This document shows, piece by piece, positions 8,566 to 16,970 of a DNA stretch of 64,000 bases. The notes beneath the pieces were generated by a model. The model saw nothing but the letters and a program-made list of their open reading frames with translations, was not told the DNA's origin and ran no database searches. The stretch's first letter is position 1, and each line of letters starts with the position of its first letter. The translations under genes and the position numbers were made by a program. This DNA comes from Verrucomicrobiia bacterium (lineage in GTDB: Bacteria; Verrucomicrobiota; Verrucomicrobiia; Verrucomicrobiales; DEV007): the NCBI GenBank assembly GCA_030427505.1, contig JAUICH010000013.1, forward strand, positions 91,826 through 155,825, given 5' to 3'.

Positions 8566-9621
8566 TTACAAGTGAAGTGAGAAATTTTTTTCAAATTTCC
8601 GAGGAGTTGTGCCGGTCAGCTTTTTGAAGTTCAGCGAGAGCATTCGCGTGGCTCCAAAGCCCGAGGTTTGGGCGGCATCAGTCAGGCTAAGCGCAGGTTT
8701 GGCAAGAGCTTGCTTCGCAAGCATGACTTGGCGGCGCTGAATTTCCTGCAGAATGGAGTTTCCCGTTTCCTTTCGGAAATAGCGTTCCAGCGAGCGGCGT
8801 GGTGTGTTGAAGTTTTTAATAATATCCGCTACTCCGACGCCGGATGATAAATTTTGGTCGATATATAAGCTAATGTTGTCGATCAAATCGTCTTTGAACT
8901 GGCGTGAGTGACCGGAGTCGATGGTTTGGCTACCCACCAGTGCCTTTGGTGAAGTTCCATTCTTGCCCGAACGCAGGAAACCTAACATGGAGACCACCGC
9001 CTGGGCAGCAGGCTCCGGATCATATGATGTCCAAAGGCAGGGCCGCATACAGCTTTCCAATGAGTGAAAAGGGGAGATCAAGCCGGTTTCGGAATCGAGT
9101 TGATTCAGTGCCTCCGGGCCGGTGGCCGATACGCTTATCATACAGACATCCGGATCTTTGCCGGCGCGGATGAGTTCTTCGGAAACTGCCCTGACAAATA
9201 CTCTTTCGGAATCGGTCTCATGGTTGGTGGCGATCGCAAACTTGCGGTAGCCCAGGCGAAGCAGGAAGTCTGCCGCCAGGTTGCCGGCAAGTTCCGATTC
9301 CGCCCTGACAGTGGGACAAGAAAAGATATTGGGGGGATGTGCCAGGGCGACGATCTTTGAAAAATGGCGCGAATACTGCGCATAGTCTTCGGGTGCCGCA
9401 CATTCCAAAGCGATCGCGGAGAGGCGGTGATGATGGGCCAGTTCATCCGGGGAGACTTCGCCTTTGGAGTAAATGGAGCAGAATGCCCAGACTCTCTCCT
9501 CGTGCGCGAGACGCTGAATTTCCATGGCCAGACGGCGTCCGGATGGGTGCGATAGATCGGATACTATCCCAAGATGTCCGTCTGGTTCTGCCGGGTTGGG
9601 GGCTGGGACCGTTGGATACAT
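8566..9621 (-). CDS. AraC-family regulator with LacI-like sensor domain (XylR type)
   Basis: A 351-residue regulator. Residues 1-225 resemble a periplasmic-binding-protein/LacI sensor (GIVSDLSHPSGRRLAMEIQRLA at the start, then LGYRKFAIATNHETDSERVFVRA). Residues about 245-350 are an AraC HTH: ISLYIDQNLSSGVGVADI, the RRSLERYFRKETG first helix-turn-helix, and the SLTDAAQTSGFGA second one. XylR-type proteins of this plan bind sugars and activate sugar catabolism. It is divergent from the ROK kinase with only 66 bases between starts, so the kinase is its most likely target. Ligand not determinable. Confidence 0.88.
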   Translation of the reverse strand: MYPTVPAPNPAEPDGHLGIVSDLSHPSGRRLAMEIQRLAHEERVWAFCSIYSKGEVSPDELAHHHRLSAIALECAAPEDYAQYSRHFSKIVALAHPPNIFSCPTVRAESELAGNLAADFLLRLGYRKFAIATNHETDSERVFVRAVSEELIRAGKDPDVCMISVSATGPEALNQLDSETGLISPFHSLESCMRPCLWTSYDPEPAAQAVVSMLGFLRSGKNGTSPKALVGSQTIDSGHSRQFKDDLIDNISLYIDQNLSSGVGVADIIKNFNTPRRSLERYFRKETGNSILQEIQRRQVMLAKQALAKPALSLTDAAQTSGFGATRMLSLNFKKLTGTTPRKFEKNFSLHL

Positions 9622-9687
9622 GCTTACTTATTTATTTACGGACCTCAGGTTGCCTTTGGGTGAAGCTGTGCCGAGGGTAGTCGGACC

Positions 9688-10629
9688 ATGAGCGAGAGTA
9701 GCGAGCCCTTTGAACCTGGTAGAACCGGATCGCGGTTGGTTGGAGCCATCGAGGCGGGCGGCACCAAAGTGGTGTGTGCGGCCGGAACGGGACCGGATGA
9801 CGTTCGGGACCGGATTCGCATTCCGACCACCGCGCCGGAAGAAGTCTTCAAGCAGGCGGTGGAGTTCTTTGCGGAGCAGGAAAAGGAACACGGTAAACTG
9901 GAAGCAATTGCAATCGTTACGTTTGGACCGGTGGATTTGCGGCGTCCAGGTTCGGAAAGTTATGGCGCCATCATGAAGACGCCCAAGCCTGGCTGGGCGG
10001 GAGCCCATTGGTTGACTCCCTTTCGCCAGGCCTTTGAGTGCCCGGTGTATATCGATACCGACGTGAACGGAGCGGCTCTGGGAGAATCGGTGTGGGGCGC
10101 GGCTCAGGGGCTCGATACGGTGGTGTATCTGACGATCGGTACGGGTATTGGGGGTGGCCTCCTGGTGTCCGGAGAGCCGGTGCATGGTCTTTTGCACCCG
10201 GAAGTGGGGCACATGCGGATTCCACGGACGGAGGAGGAGAAGAAGGCCTTTCCCGGCGCCTGTCCTTTTCACGGAGACTGCCTGGAGGGACTGGCCTCTG
10301 GCCCTTCCATGCAGAAACGCTGGGGGGTTCCGGCGGGTGAGCTGCCGGCGGATCATCCCGCCTGGGAAGTGCAGTCGGACGTGCTCGCGTGGGCCTGCGT
10401 CAACCTGACCTGTATTCTTTCGCCCCAACGAATCCTGTTTGGGGGAGGAGTCATGCAGCAGGAACATCTGTTTCCGATGATTCGGGAGAAGACCTTGGAA
10501 CGGCTGAACGGATATGTGGATGTGCCTGAAGTCACTCAAGGGATCGATCAGTTCATCGTGCCGCCGGGATTCGGGCAGGATGCCGGCCTGATGGGCGCCA
10601 TTGCTCTGGCAAGGAAACGGCTTGGGTAA
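9688..10629 (+). CDS. ROK family sugar kinase, fructokinase-like
   Basis: A 313-residue ROK protein. The ATP-binding motif GAIEAGGTKVVCA is near the N-terminus, and DTDVNGAALGE and TIGTGIGGGLL follow. The zinc site is complete: HPEVGHM with CPFHGDCLEG, the CxxHxxC form of bacterial fructokinases and manno(fructo)kinases. These phosphorylate hexoses such as fructose at C6 in the cytoplasm. The ATG at 9688 follows a GAGGG-containing leader. The gene is divergent from an AraC/LacI-like regulator that probably controls it. The exact sugar remains open. Confidence 0.87.
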   Translation: MSESSEPFEPGRTGSRLVGAIEAGGTKVVCAAGTGPDDVRDRIRIPTTAPEEVFKQAVEFFAEQEKEHGKLEAIAIVTFGPVDLRRPGSESYGAIMKTPKPGWAGAHWLTPFRQAFECPVYIDTDVNGAALGESVWGAAQGLDTVVYLTIGTGIGGGLLVSGEPVHGLLHPEVGHMRIPRTEEEKKAFPGACPFHGDCLEGLASGPSMQKRWGVPAGELPADHPAWEVQSDVLAWACVNLTCILSPQRILFGGGVMQQEHLFPMIREKTLERLNGYVDVPEVTQGIDQFIVPPGFGQDAGLMGAIALARKRLG

Positions 10630-10730
10630 TGGCGGCCTTGGAAAACGGAGTTTTCAATTCAGAGGGGAAGCCGGGGGGACCAACGAAGCTTGTCTTTTCT
10701 GGCGACGTTAGGAAAAGCGCTCCCGGAACC

Positions 10731-10750
10731 GATTCTTTTTCAAAAGAATC
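10731..10750. terminator. Palindrome between convergent genes, possible bidirectional terminator
   Basis: GATTCTTTT and AAAAGAATC are perfect 9-bp arms separated by two bases. The palindrome lies between the convergent ROK and protease genes. The stem itself contains the T/A runs, so it could act in both directions, but there is no separate T-tract after it. Confidence 0.4.
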
Positions 10751-10796
10751 AGGCAAACGGCCCGGGCGCGTCCGGCGGAGAAAGAAACGGCCGCGA

Positions 10797-13145
10797 CTAA
10801 AGACGCTCGTAGAGTTCTTGCAGGCGGTCCAGGCGCAGTCCGGCGGGTTGGTTTTCGAGTAACCACTCCAGGTCTGCCTTGGCGCCTTCGTTATCTCCGT
10901 TCTGATAGCGAAGCAGGGCGCGGCTGAACCGTTCGTTGGACTCCTCGGGAGAAATGGCCAGCACCAGTTCGATGTAGGGGAGAGCCGCATTGGCATCCCC
11001 CTGATCCATGGTAATGCCGATCAGGTTTCGCAGCATGCGGACGATGATGTCTTTCTTGGTGGCCGGAGTCAGGTGGTGGGGCTCCAGGAGTCCGCCGGTT
11101 GACTGGATGACGATCTTCTCCGCCTCTTCACGAGTCACTTCGCGGCCGCCATCAAACACATCGATGAGCCGGGGCTCTTCGTTCGGCGGCGCATACTGAA
11201 CCATGAAATGGCCGGGTAGGGGCACGCCGCTGACGTGCTGAATGCCGAGACGCTCGGCTACTTCCAGAAGGATAATCGAAAGCGTGATGGGAATGCCTTC
11301 GCGATCGTCCAAGACTTCGTTCAGGTAACTGTTGGAACGGTGATAGTAGTCCGTCCTGCTACCGTGGAAGCCGCTTTCCTGGAAGAGGTAGGTCACCACG
11401 GCTTCGAATTTTTCCTCGTCCCCGGAGTCCTTGCCCAGCGTGGTCCTGATCTCCTCGGTCATCCGGTCGAAGTCTTCCACGTAGCCCTCCACATCCAGAT
11501 CGGGATTGTCGAGCAGGGAGACGTAGAGTCCGGCGCGGAGAAGGTCCGCGTCAGTATCGCTGCCGCTCAGGGACTGACTGAGCAAGCCGGTCACGTAGCG
11601 CTGGTGCAGGTCTCCGGTGAGTTGGCGAAGTTCCAGGGCCCTCTCTTCCAGTTCCTGGGCTTTGGCTTCAATCATGAGGCGGCTGGAGTCCGGCTTGTGG
11701 GAGAGTGTCTCGATGAGATTCGGGTTCTTGTTACCGGTTTCGGCGAAAGTGTCGATGAGGGACTGCAATTCCTTGGAAACGTCTTCGGAGAGTGAGGGCT
11801 CCGAGAGGTCCTGGCCGATCCGAAAGTCCTTATACTCCGCCACGGTGTGGCGAAACTTGCAGAGCCCAGCTTGTCCGCCTTCGATCACGCCATCCACCAT
11901 ATCGATGATTTTCGTTCCGTTTACGAAAGCCTGGATGCGGGGGCCGTCCAGCCGCACCCGAAAGTGGTTCCAGTCCCCGGGAACGTAGGCCTCGGTATCG
12001 ATCTGCTCGAGAATGGTCCACGAATAAACGTCCGGACCTTCAAAGCGGGTCAGGCGGATTTTTCCGCTGCTGGGGTAGAGACCGTAGTGGGTGTTCTCGT
12101 TGTTGGAACGAAACACGAGGCCCGCGGCGCCGGATTCGTCATCCATCCGGACGCGAACCGAGACCTCGTAGGGTTCGCTGGGAAGATCCCGGTTGAGCAG
12201 GCACAGAGAGCGTCCGCCAAAGCCGCTGCCAAACCCGGAGGCTGAAATGGTTCCGGCCCGCTGGGTCCAGTGAGAGCCCATCAGAGTCGTCCACTTGTGA
12301 GGATCGAGCACGCCAATGGTCAGCCAGCGTTCGATCGGCACGGGATTCGGGTCTTCAAACAGTGTTTTAACCGAGTTGATCGGCGTGGCGAAACCCAGGT
12401 TATCCGTGACCACGGATTTCCAGGTCACCACGCCCAGTACGTTGCCGTCCAAGCCGATGATGGGGCCGCCGCTGTTGCCTTGTTCGATGGGAATGGCGAC
12501 CTGGATGACGGGCAACTCGTCATCTTCAAACTGGCGGGTGGCGGACACCACGCCCTGCACGACGCTAAACTTCAGGCCCTGCGGGCTGCCGAACGCAATG
12601 ATCGGCTGGCCTTGAGTGACTTTGTCCGAGTCTCCCATTTCCAGGGGCTGAAGCCCGTGGGCGTCGATCCGGATGATGGCCAAATCCAGCTTCCGGTCCC
12701 AGGCCTGGATCTCCGTGACCGGGTAGACCGCTCCTCCGTCCAGCTCTACCGTGATGGGGCGGGCCTCTCCGATGACGTGCAGGTTGGTGGCGATGAGGCC
12801 ATCCTTTGAAATGATAAATCCGGTGCCGGTGCCCTCCACGGTTCCATTCCTTCCGGCATACGTGATGGTGGCGATGGATGGCCGGACGGTCTTGATGAGT
12901 TCTTGGATTTTGCCCGGTTCGATGATGCTCTGTTCCGCATTGGCGACTCGGGCGAGCATTTGGCTCTGGACGGATGATTCATCCGGCTTGAACTCGGCGC
13001 CCTCCGCGAAAGGATTGGGTTCCGCGGAGGCGGGTTTGTCGTCAGCTCGAAGGGCCGGCGAAGCCGCGAAGGTGAGAAAAAGGAAAATGGACCAGAGCAG
13101 GCGGGGCGGCGCGGGCCGTGGGAGTTCGTCCAAGTGAGATGCCAT
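10797..13145 (-). CDS. Secreted HtrA-like serine protease fused to LamG-like and SirB1/transglutaminase-like TPR domains
   Basis: A 782-residue multidomain protein. The ATG at 13145 is preferred because it opens a signal peptide (LLWSIFLFLTFAASPALRA-D); an ATG at 13190 would add 15 residues. Residues about 85-270 are an S1C trypsin-like protease with a complete triad: His123 (NLHVIG), Asp154 (KLDLAII) and Ser225 (GNSGGP). No PDZ domain follows. Residues about 290-450 form a LamG/DUF1080-like jelly roll (DWNHFRVRLDGPRIQAFVNG). Residues about 545-782 match the SirB1 transglutaminase-like/TPR module (LNEVLDDREGIPITLSIILLEVAERLG, then GVPLPGHFMVQY). The combination suggests an envelope quality-control or processing enzyme. 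It is divergent from an FG-GAP protein. Confidence 0.85.
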   Translation of the reverse strand: MASHLDELPRPAPPRLLWSIFLFLTFAASPALRADDKPASAEPNPFAEGAEFKPDESSVQSQMLARVANAEQSIIEPGKIQELIKTVRPSIATITYAGRNGTVEGTGTGFIISKDGLIATNLHVIGEARPITVELDGGAVYPVTEIQAWDRKLDLAIIRIDAHGLQPLEMGDSDKVTQGQPIIAFGSPQGLKFSVVQGVVSATRQFEDDELPVIQVAIPIEQGNSGGPIIGLDGNVLGVVTWKSVVTDNLGFATPINSVKTLFEDPNPVPIERWLTIGVLDPHKWTTLMGSHWTQRAGTISASGFGSGFGGRSLCLLNRDLPSEPYEVSVRVRMDDESGAAGLVFRSNNENTHYGLYPSSGKIRLTRFEGPDVYSWTILEQIDTEAYVPGDWNHFRVRLDGPRIQAFVNGTKIIDMVDGVIEGGQAGLCKFRHTVAEYKDFRIGQDLSEPSLSEDVSKELQSLIDTFAETGNKNPNLIETLSHKPDSSRLMIEAKAQELEERALELRQLTGDLHQRYVTGLLSQSLSGSDTDADLLRAGLYVSLLDNPDLDVEGYVEDFDRMTEEIRTTLGKDSGDEEKFEAVVTYLFQESGFHGSRTDYYHRSNSYLNEVLDDREGIPITLSIILLEVAERLGIQHVSGVPLPGHFMVQYAPPNEEPRLIDVFDGGREVTREEAEKIVIQSTGGLLEPHHLTPATKKDIIVRMLRNLIGITMDQGDANAALPYIELVLAISPEESNERFSRALLRYQNGDNEGAKADLEWLLENQPAGLRLDRLQELYERL

Positions 13146-13397
13146 AATGTGGTCGGGTTTGATCAAAGGAAAATGGCAAGGAGCGGTCATGAAATCCCAA
13201 ACTCAGGGACTCAGTTTTGAAAAGAATGATGAATGGCTGGCAGGGATGACGAAAGAAAACTCCTCAATCGTTTCATTTTTCGCTTGGTTTCTTTCTGGTT
13301 CACTACCCTGATTTCCTTTTCCACAGTCCGGCGCGTTTCATTTGCCGATTGGCAAGTTCGCGCCAAGCCCCCCGAAACTCACCTGAAAGCAAACGAC

Positions 13398-14660
13398 ATG
13401 CAAAGCCCCCTTGCAACCCAAACCCTCTGGATGAGTGCCTGGTGCGTTTTCTTCATCTCCGGATTCGCCAGGGCGGAGACTGGCGCCGGGGAGGCCGCGA
13501 TCTGGACGCGTCACACCCTGGATGCCGGCGATGTGGAAGCGGGAAAAGTAGGGGCGGATGGAGTCCGGCTCGCGGACGTGAACGGGGATGGACTACCGGA
13601 CGTGGCGACAGGCTGGGAAAACGGAGACGCCATTCGAGTCTGTCTGAACCCGGGACCGGAGAAAAGCCGCGAACCCTGGCCGGGAGTCACCGTGGGCCGG
13701 GTAAAGGGAGCGGAAGATGCCGTGCTGGTGGACCTGGACGGCGACGGCAGGCTGGATGTGGTGAGCTGCACGGAGGGAAACACGCGCACCGTATTCGTCC
13801 ACTGGGCTCCCGCGAGCGCGGCGGACTATCTGAACCCGGAAAAGTGGGTGACCGCGACGGTTCCGGGCTTGGAGAAAAAGCAGCTCTGGATGTACGCGTT
13901 GCCTTTTGACGTGGACAAGGATGGGGATGCCGACTTGGTGCTGGGATCGAAGGGAGAGGGAGCCACGGTGGGCTGGCTGGAGAACCTGGGAACGGGACGG
14001 GATCTTTCGGGGTGGCCCTACCATGTGCTCTACAAAGCTGGGTGGATCATGTCCATCCTGGCGCACGATCTGGATCGCGATGGGCGGACGGACCTGGTGT
14101 TCTCAGACCGAAAGGGTAGCTCCACCGGGGTCTATTGGCTCCAAGCAAACCCGGATTCCGCGGCGGCTCCCTTTGCCGCGCCCGTTTGCCTGGGCCTCCA
14201 GGACCGGGAAGTGATGTTTGTGGACGTGGTCGACTGGAACGCCGATGGCCGGGACGACATTGCCGCCGCGGTGAAAGAGCGGGAGATCAACCTGCTCGTC
14301 CAGCCAAAGGATATTCAAAGTCTCTGGGTAGAGGTGAAGCTGAACGCGCCCGGCGGGCAGTTCCCTGACCGTTTCGGCACTTCCAAAGCCGTGAAGATAG
14401 TGCCTTTGGCTCCGGGAAAACCTCCGGGCTACTTTGTGACCTGTGAAAAGGCGGATGGAGACCTTTCGGGGGTGTTCTGGGTGGACTTCGGAACGGGGGG
14501 CGAAAGTTCCAGCTTCCACGACATCAGCGGACCGGAAGGGGTGAAGTATGATCGCATCGAGATGGTCGATTTGGACGGAGATGGGGATCTGGACCTGATG
14601 ACCTGCGCGGAGCGGCCCAACATGGGAGTGTTCTGGTACGAGAACCCCACCATTCCGTAA
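13398..14660 (+). CDS. Secreted FG-GAP/VCBS repeat protein
   Basis: A 420-residue secreted protein. The ATG at 13398 starts a signal peptide (LWMSAWCVFFISGFARA-E), favoured over an ATG 165 bases upstream. The mature protein has repeated calcium-binding-like blades: DVNGDGLPDVATG, DLDGDGRLDVV, DVDKDGDADLVLG, DLDRDGRTDLVFS, DWNADGRDDIAAA and DLDGDGDLDLMT. That is the VCBS/FG-GAP pattern of a seven-bladed propeller. Such proteins occur often near sulfatases and PVC cytochromes and probably mediate binding. No enzymatic motif is seen. Confidence 0.85.
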   Translation: MQSPLATQTLWMSAWCVFFISGFARAETGAGEAAIWTRHTLDAGDVEAGKVGADGVRLADVNGDGLPDVATGWENGDAIRVCLNPGPEKSREPWPGVTVGRVKGAEDAVLVDLDGDGRLDVVSCTEGNTRTVFVHWAPASAADYLNPEKWVTATVPGLEKKQLWMYALPFDVDKDGDADLVLGSKGEGATVGWLENLGTGRDLSGWPYHVLYKAGWIMSILAHDLDRDGRTDLVFSDRKGSSTGVYWLQANPDSAAAPFAAPVCLGLQDREVMFVDVVDWNADGRDDIAAAVKEREINLLVQPKDIQSLWVEVKLNAPGGQFPDRFGTSKAVKIVPLAPGKPPGYFVTCEKADGDLSGVFWVDFGTGGESSSFHDISGPEGVKYDRIEMVDLDGDGDLDLMTCAERPNMGVFWYENPTIP

Positions 14661-14710
14661 CGGAGAGACCGGGAGGGGAGGGAATCTGGCGCCCTTGAAG
14701 AGGTCGCGGT

Positions 14711-15730
14711 TTACTCCTCGATGGCGTCTTCGCCGAGCGCGGGTAGCTCACCGAGGCGTTCGGTGGACGCGGACCAGGCTCCGATGAAACCCGCGTCATA
14801 ACAATGGCGGAAGAACCAGTATGGGGAAGGCTGGGTCTCCTGATAGCCGAGGGCGAAGACGTCCGTTCTTTCACTCTGCTGGATGGTCTGCAACTCGCGA
14901 GATTTCTGGCGGGTCCACTGGTCGTCGGAAGCAAAGGCGTCCTCCCAAAGAACGGCGTCGGGATTGTTCTGCTCCGGACCGGAGAGGAACAGGCCGGCGA
15001 CGCGTTGGGGCCGTTCGTGTTTGTGTTGAACATAGATCACGCGGCTGATCAGGTTGAGGCCGCGATTCATGATGACATACTTGGAAGGATCCATCGCCTT
15101 GATGCCGCGAATCAGGGAAATCATGGCGGAGACGCTTTCCGCCGCGCGCTCGCTCGACCAGGTTTCGTGGGAGAGGTAGGTGTCCACCGTGTCCACATTA
15201 TCCAGGAGGACGCCATCCACTCCGGTGCTGTAAATTTTTTCGACCCGGTTGCGGACGAAGGACTGCCAGATTGGAAATTTGACGTCCACCCTGAAGGTGT
15301 TGAAGCGGGGATTGACGCCCAGGTTCATGTCGTCAAGGCTCTCGGGGTCCCCACCGGCGCCTTTCCAATAGCCGTCGGCAAAGCCCTGAAAGTAGGACGC
15401 TTCCTCCCGGTGAAGTTCGCCGATACTAACGTAGGAGATAAGCTTGGACCCCGCGGGCCGCGTGCGTTCCAGCAGCCAGTTCAGCGCGGTGGGGGTGATG
15501 GACCGCAGGTCCACGATGACGACGGCGCCGGGCTGGAGGCCAGTGGCCAGGCGCTCCAGCACTTTACTGTCGCCCCCGTAGTAAAGGCTGAGCGAACTCG
15601 GCTGAAATGCGGCGGTTTCAGTCTCCGCGCTGGCGGGGCGCTGCAAGGAAAAGCAGGGAAAGAATGTCAGAACGAAGATGAAGGAGGTTGCCGAAAGAGG
15701 GTGGAAGGACCTAATCAAGAGGCTCGCCAT
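14711..15730 (-). CDS. Secreted GH114-like (endo-alpha-1,4-polygalactosaminidase family) protein
   Basis: A 339-residue protein with a signal peptide (SFIFVLTFFPCFS, cleavage near ASA-E). The mature part is a TIM barrel of the GH114/TM1410 type: LYYGGDSKVLERLATG, then LISYVSIGELHREEASYF, then GVDGVLLDNVDTVDTY (typical acid-bearing strand) and YVIMNRGLNLI. Members hydrolyse polygalactosamine or are uncharacterised extracellular proteins. The start overlaps the end of the upstream helix-hairpin-helix gene by 20 bases, so translation is probably coupled. It is the last gene of a four-gene operon. Substrate is inferred from family only. Confidence 0.72.
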   Translation of the reverse strand: MASLLIRSFHPLSATSFIFVLTFFPCFSLQRPASAETETAAFQPSSLSLYYGGDSKVLERLATGLQPGAVVIVDLRSITPTALNWLLERTRPAGSKLISYVSIGELHREEASYFQGFADGYWKGAGGDPESLDDMNLGVNPRFNTFRVDVKFPIWQSFVRNRVEKIYSTGVDGVLLDNVDTVDTYLSHETWSSERAAESVSAMISLIRGIKAMDPSKYVIMNRGLNLISRVIYVQHKHERPQRVAGLFLSGPEQNNPDAVLWEDAFASDDQWTRQKSRELQTIQQSERTDVFALGYQETQPSPYWFFRHCYDAGFIGAWSASTERLGELPALGEDAIEE

Positions 15731-16673
15731 ATTTCTGAAGGTGTAGTTTTTTGGCTTGGTCGATCCAGTTGTTGTTTTCCAGCCGGGTGCGGAATCCGCT
15801 GAGTTGTTCGTCCAGGCGGTTCACGTTCTCTGGTGTCCAGGACGCGATCTGCCGAAACCGGTAAACCCCTAACTCGTGTAAGGACTCTTCCAGGACGGGA
15901 CCGATGCCCCGGATTTCCTGAAGATCGTCCACTTCGTCTGGCTTCTGGGGGAAGATGAGTCCCAGTTCCGTCTGGTCGGTGCCTTGAATGTCCGGTTCGG
16001 ACGCGGTGGGCTCTGGTTCCGGAGTCTGCGCTTCGGAAGTGGCTTCTTCCGGGCTTCCGTTAATCTCTGGGTGCGCCTGTTCGTGTTCTTCCTCTTTCCC
16101 CGTGGAACTGGAAGAGGCCGCGGCGGCGATGGCGGCGGCGATGGGATTGATGATGCCAGCGTCTGAGTCGAGAACCTGATAGTCCGACTGGGCGGGAAAC
16201 TCATGGGGACCGGCGGCTGGTTGGGGTTCTGCCGCTTCGTCATCCGGGGCGTCGGTTTCCTTGGCGGACATGCCGGAGAAGAGCGGGGTGCGTCCGGGCA
16301 TGTCCGAGGGGTGCTTGCCGCCGAGGGGCAGGGGCTTGGGGACGGAATCGGAGGCGGAGTCAGCAGACTTCGCGGTGGGGTCGCCCACCCGGCGCACGGA
16401 ACTCGGGCTGGAGCGGCGCAGGTGCTTGCGCTCCCTGACTCCCTGGCTCGACTCAAAAGCATCGGCGGTGGATTCAAGCCGAACGAGACGGGCCCTTAAC
16501 AGGTCGATTTCGCTCTTCAGTTTTCCCTGTTCTCTGATGGCTTTCCGGATCGCCCAAACATAGCGAAACCACGTCCACCAGGCATAGGCCAGGCCCAGAA
16601 AAAAGCAGACCAATGCCAAACCGGCCGTGTGCGGGCCGAAGGTTTTCAGAAGAAACAGAATGTTGTCTAGCAT
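15711..16673 (-). CDS. Membrane protein with C-terminal helix-hairpin-helix domain
   Basis: A 320-residue protein: one N-terminal membrane helix (about 15-35), an amphipathic coiled-coil segment (about 40-75), a long low-complexity linker rich in Pro, Glu, Ala and Ser, and a C-terminal helix-hairpin-helix module (DDLQEIRGIGPVLEESLHELGVYRFRQIA) like that in flap-endonuclease-like or NuoE-fusion proteins. No nuclease residues are evident. The helix-turn resembles the 72-residue protein encoded just upstream. It belongs to the 18443-14711 operon. What the HhH part binds at the membrane is not known. Confidence 0.72.
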   Translation of the reverse strand: MLDNILFLLKTFGPHTAGLALVCFFLGLAYAWWTWFRYVWAIRKAIREQGKLKSEIDLLRARLVRLESTADAFESSQGVRERKHLRRSSPSSVRRVGDPTAKSADSASDSVPKPLPLGGKHPSDMPGRTPLFSGMSAKETDAPDDEAAEPQPAAGPHEFPAQSDYQVLDSDAGIINPIAAAIAAAASSSSTGKEEEHEQAHPEINGSPEEATSEAQTPEPEPTASEPDIQGTDQTELGLIFPQKPDEVDDLQEIRGIGPVLEESLHELGVYRFRQIASWTPENVNRLDEQLSGFRTRLENNNWIDQAKKLHLQKYGEPLD

Positions 16674-16723
16674 TGGGCAGCTTCGAAAGGGAATGCGGAA
16701 CGAAGGCGGCGGGGGAGAGTCAC

Positions 16724-16942
16724 TCAGGAAGAGAGGTGGCGTTCGACACTGTCACACTTGGCGGAAAGCTTGTCGCGCCGTTCGGCGAACTCTTCATTCT
16801 GTTCCCAAAGGTCCATGGCAAGGTCTTTGTATTTTCTCCACGTCCGCCAGCCAAGCCAAAGGCCGAAAGCGAAGCAGGGAATCGCCACGATCAGGCCTCC
16901 CAGGGTGGCGTGAAGATAGAAGTAAGATTCGGCCGAGTTCAT
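16724..16942 (-). CDS. Small single-pass membrane protein
   Basis: A 72-residue protein with one hydrophobic helix (GGLIVAIPCFAFGLWLGW, about 15-32) followed by a charged helix of Glu, Lys and Arg. The segment FGLWLGWRTWRKYKDLA resembles FLGLAYAWWTWFRYVWA in the helix-hairpin-helix protein encoded 50 bases downstream, so the two N-termini may be related. It lies 28 bases after the BON/OmpA gene in the same operon. Its reading frame is clean and its place is conserved within the operon order, which supports it being real. Function unknown. Confidence 0.65.
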   Translation of the reverse strand: MNSAESYFYLHATLGGLIVAIPCFAFGLWLGWRTWRKYKDLAMDLWEQNEEFAERRDKLSAKCDSVERHLSS

Positions 16943-16970
16943 GGCGGACAGTTTCGATCTTTCAGGACGG

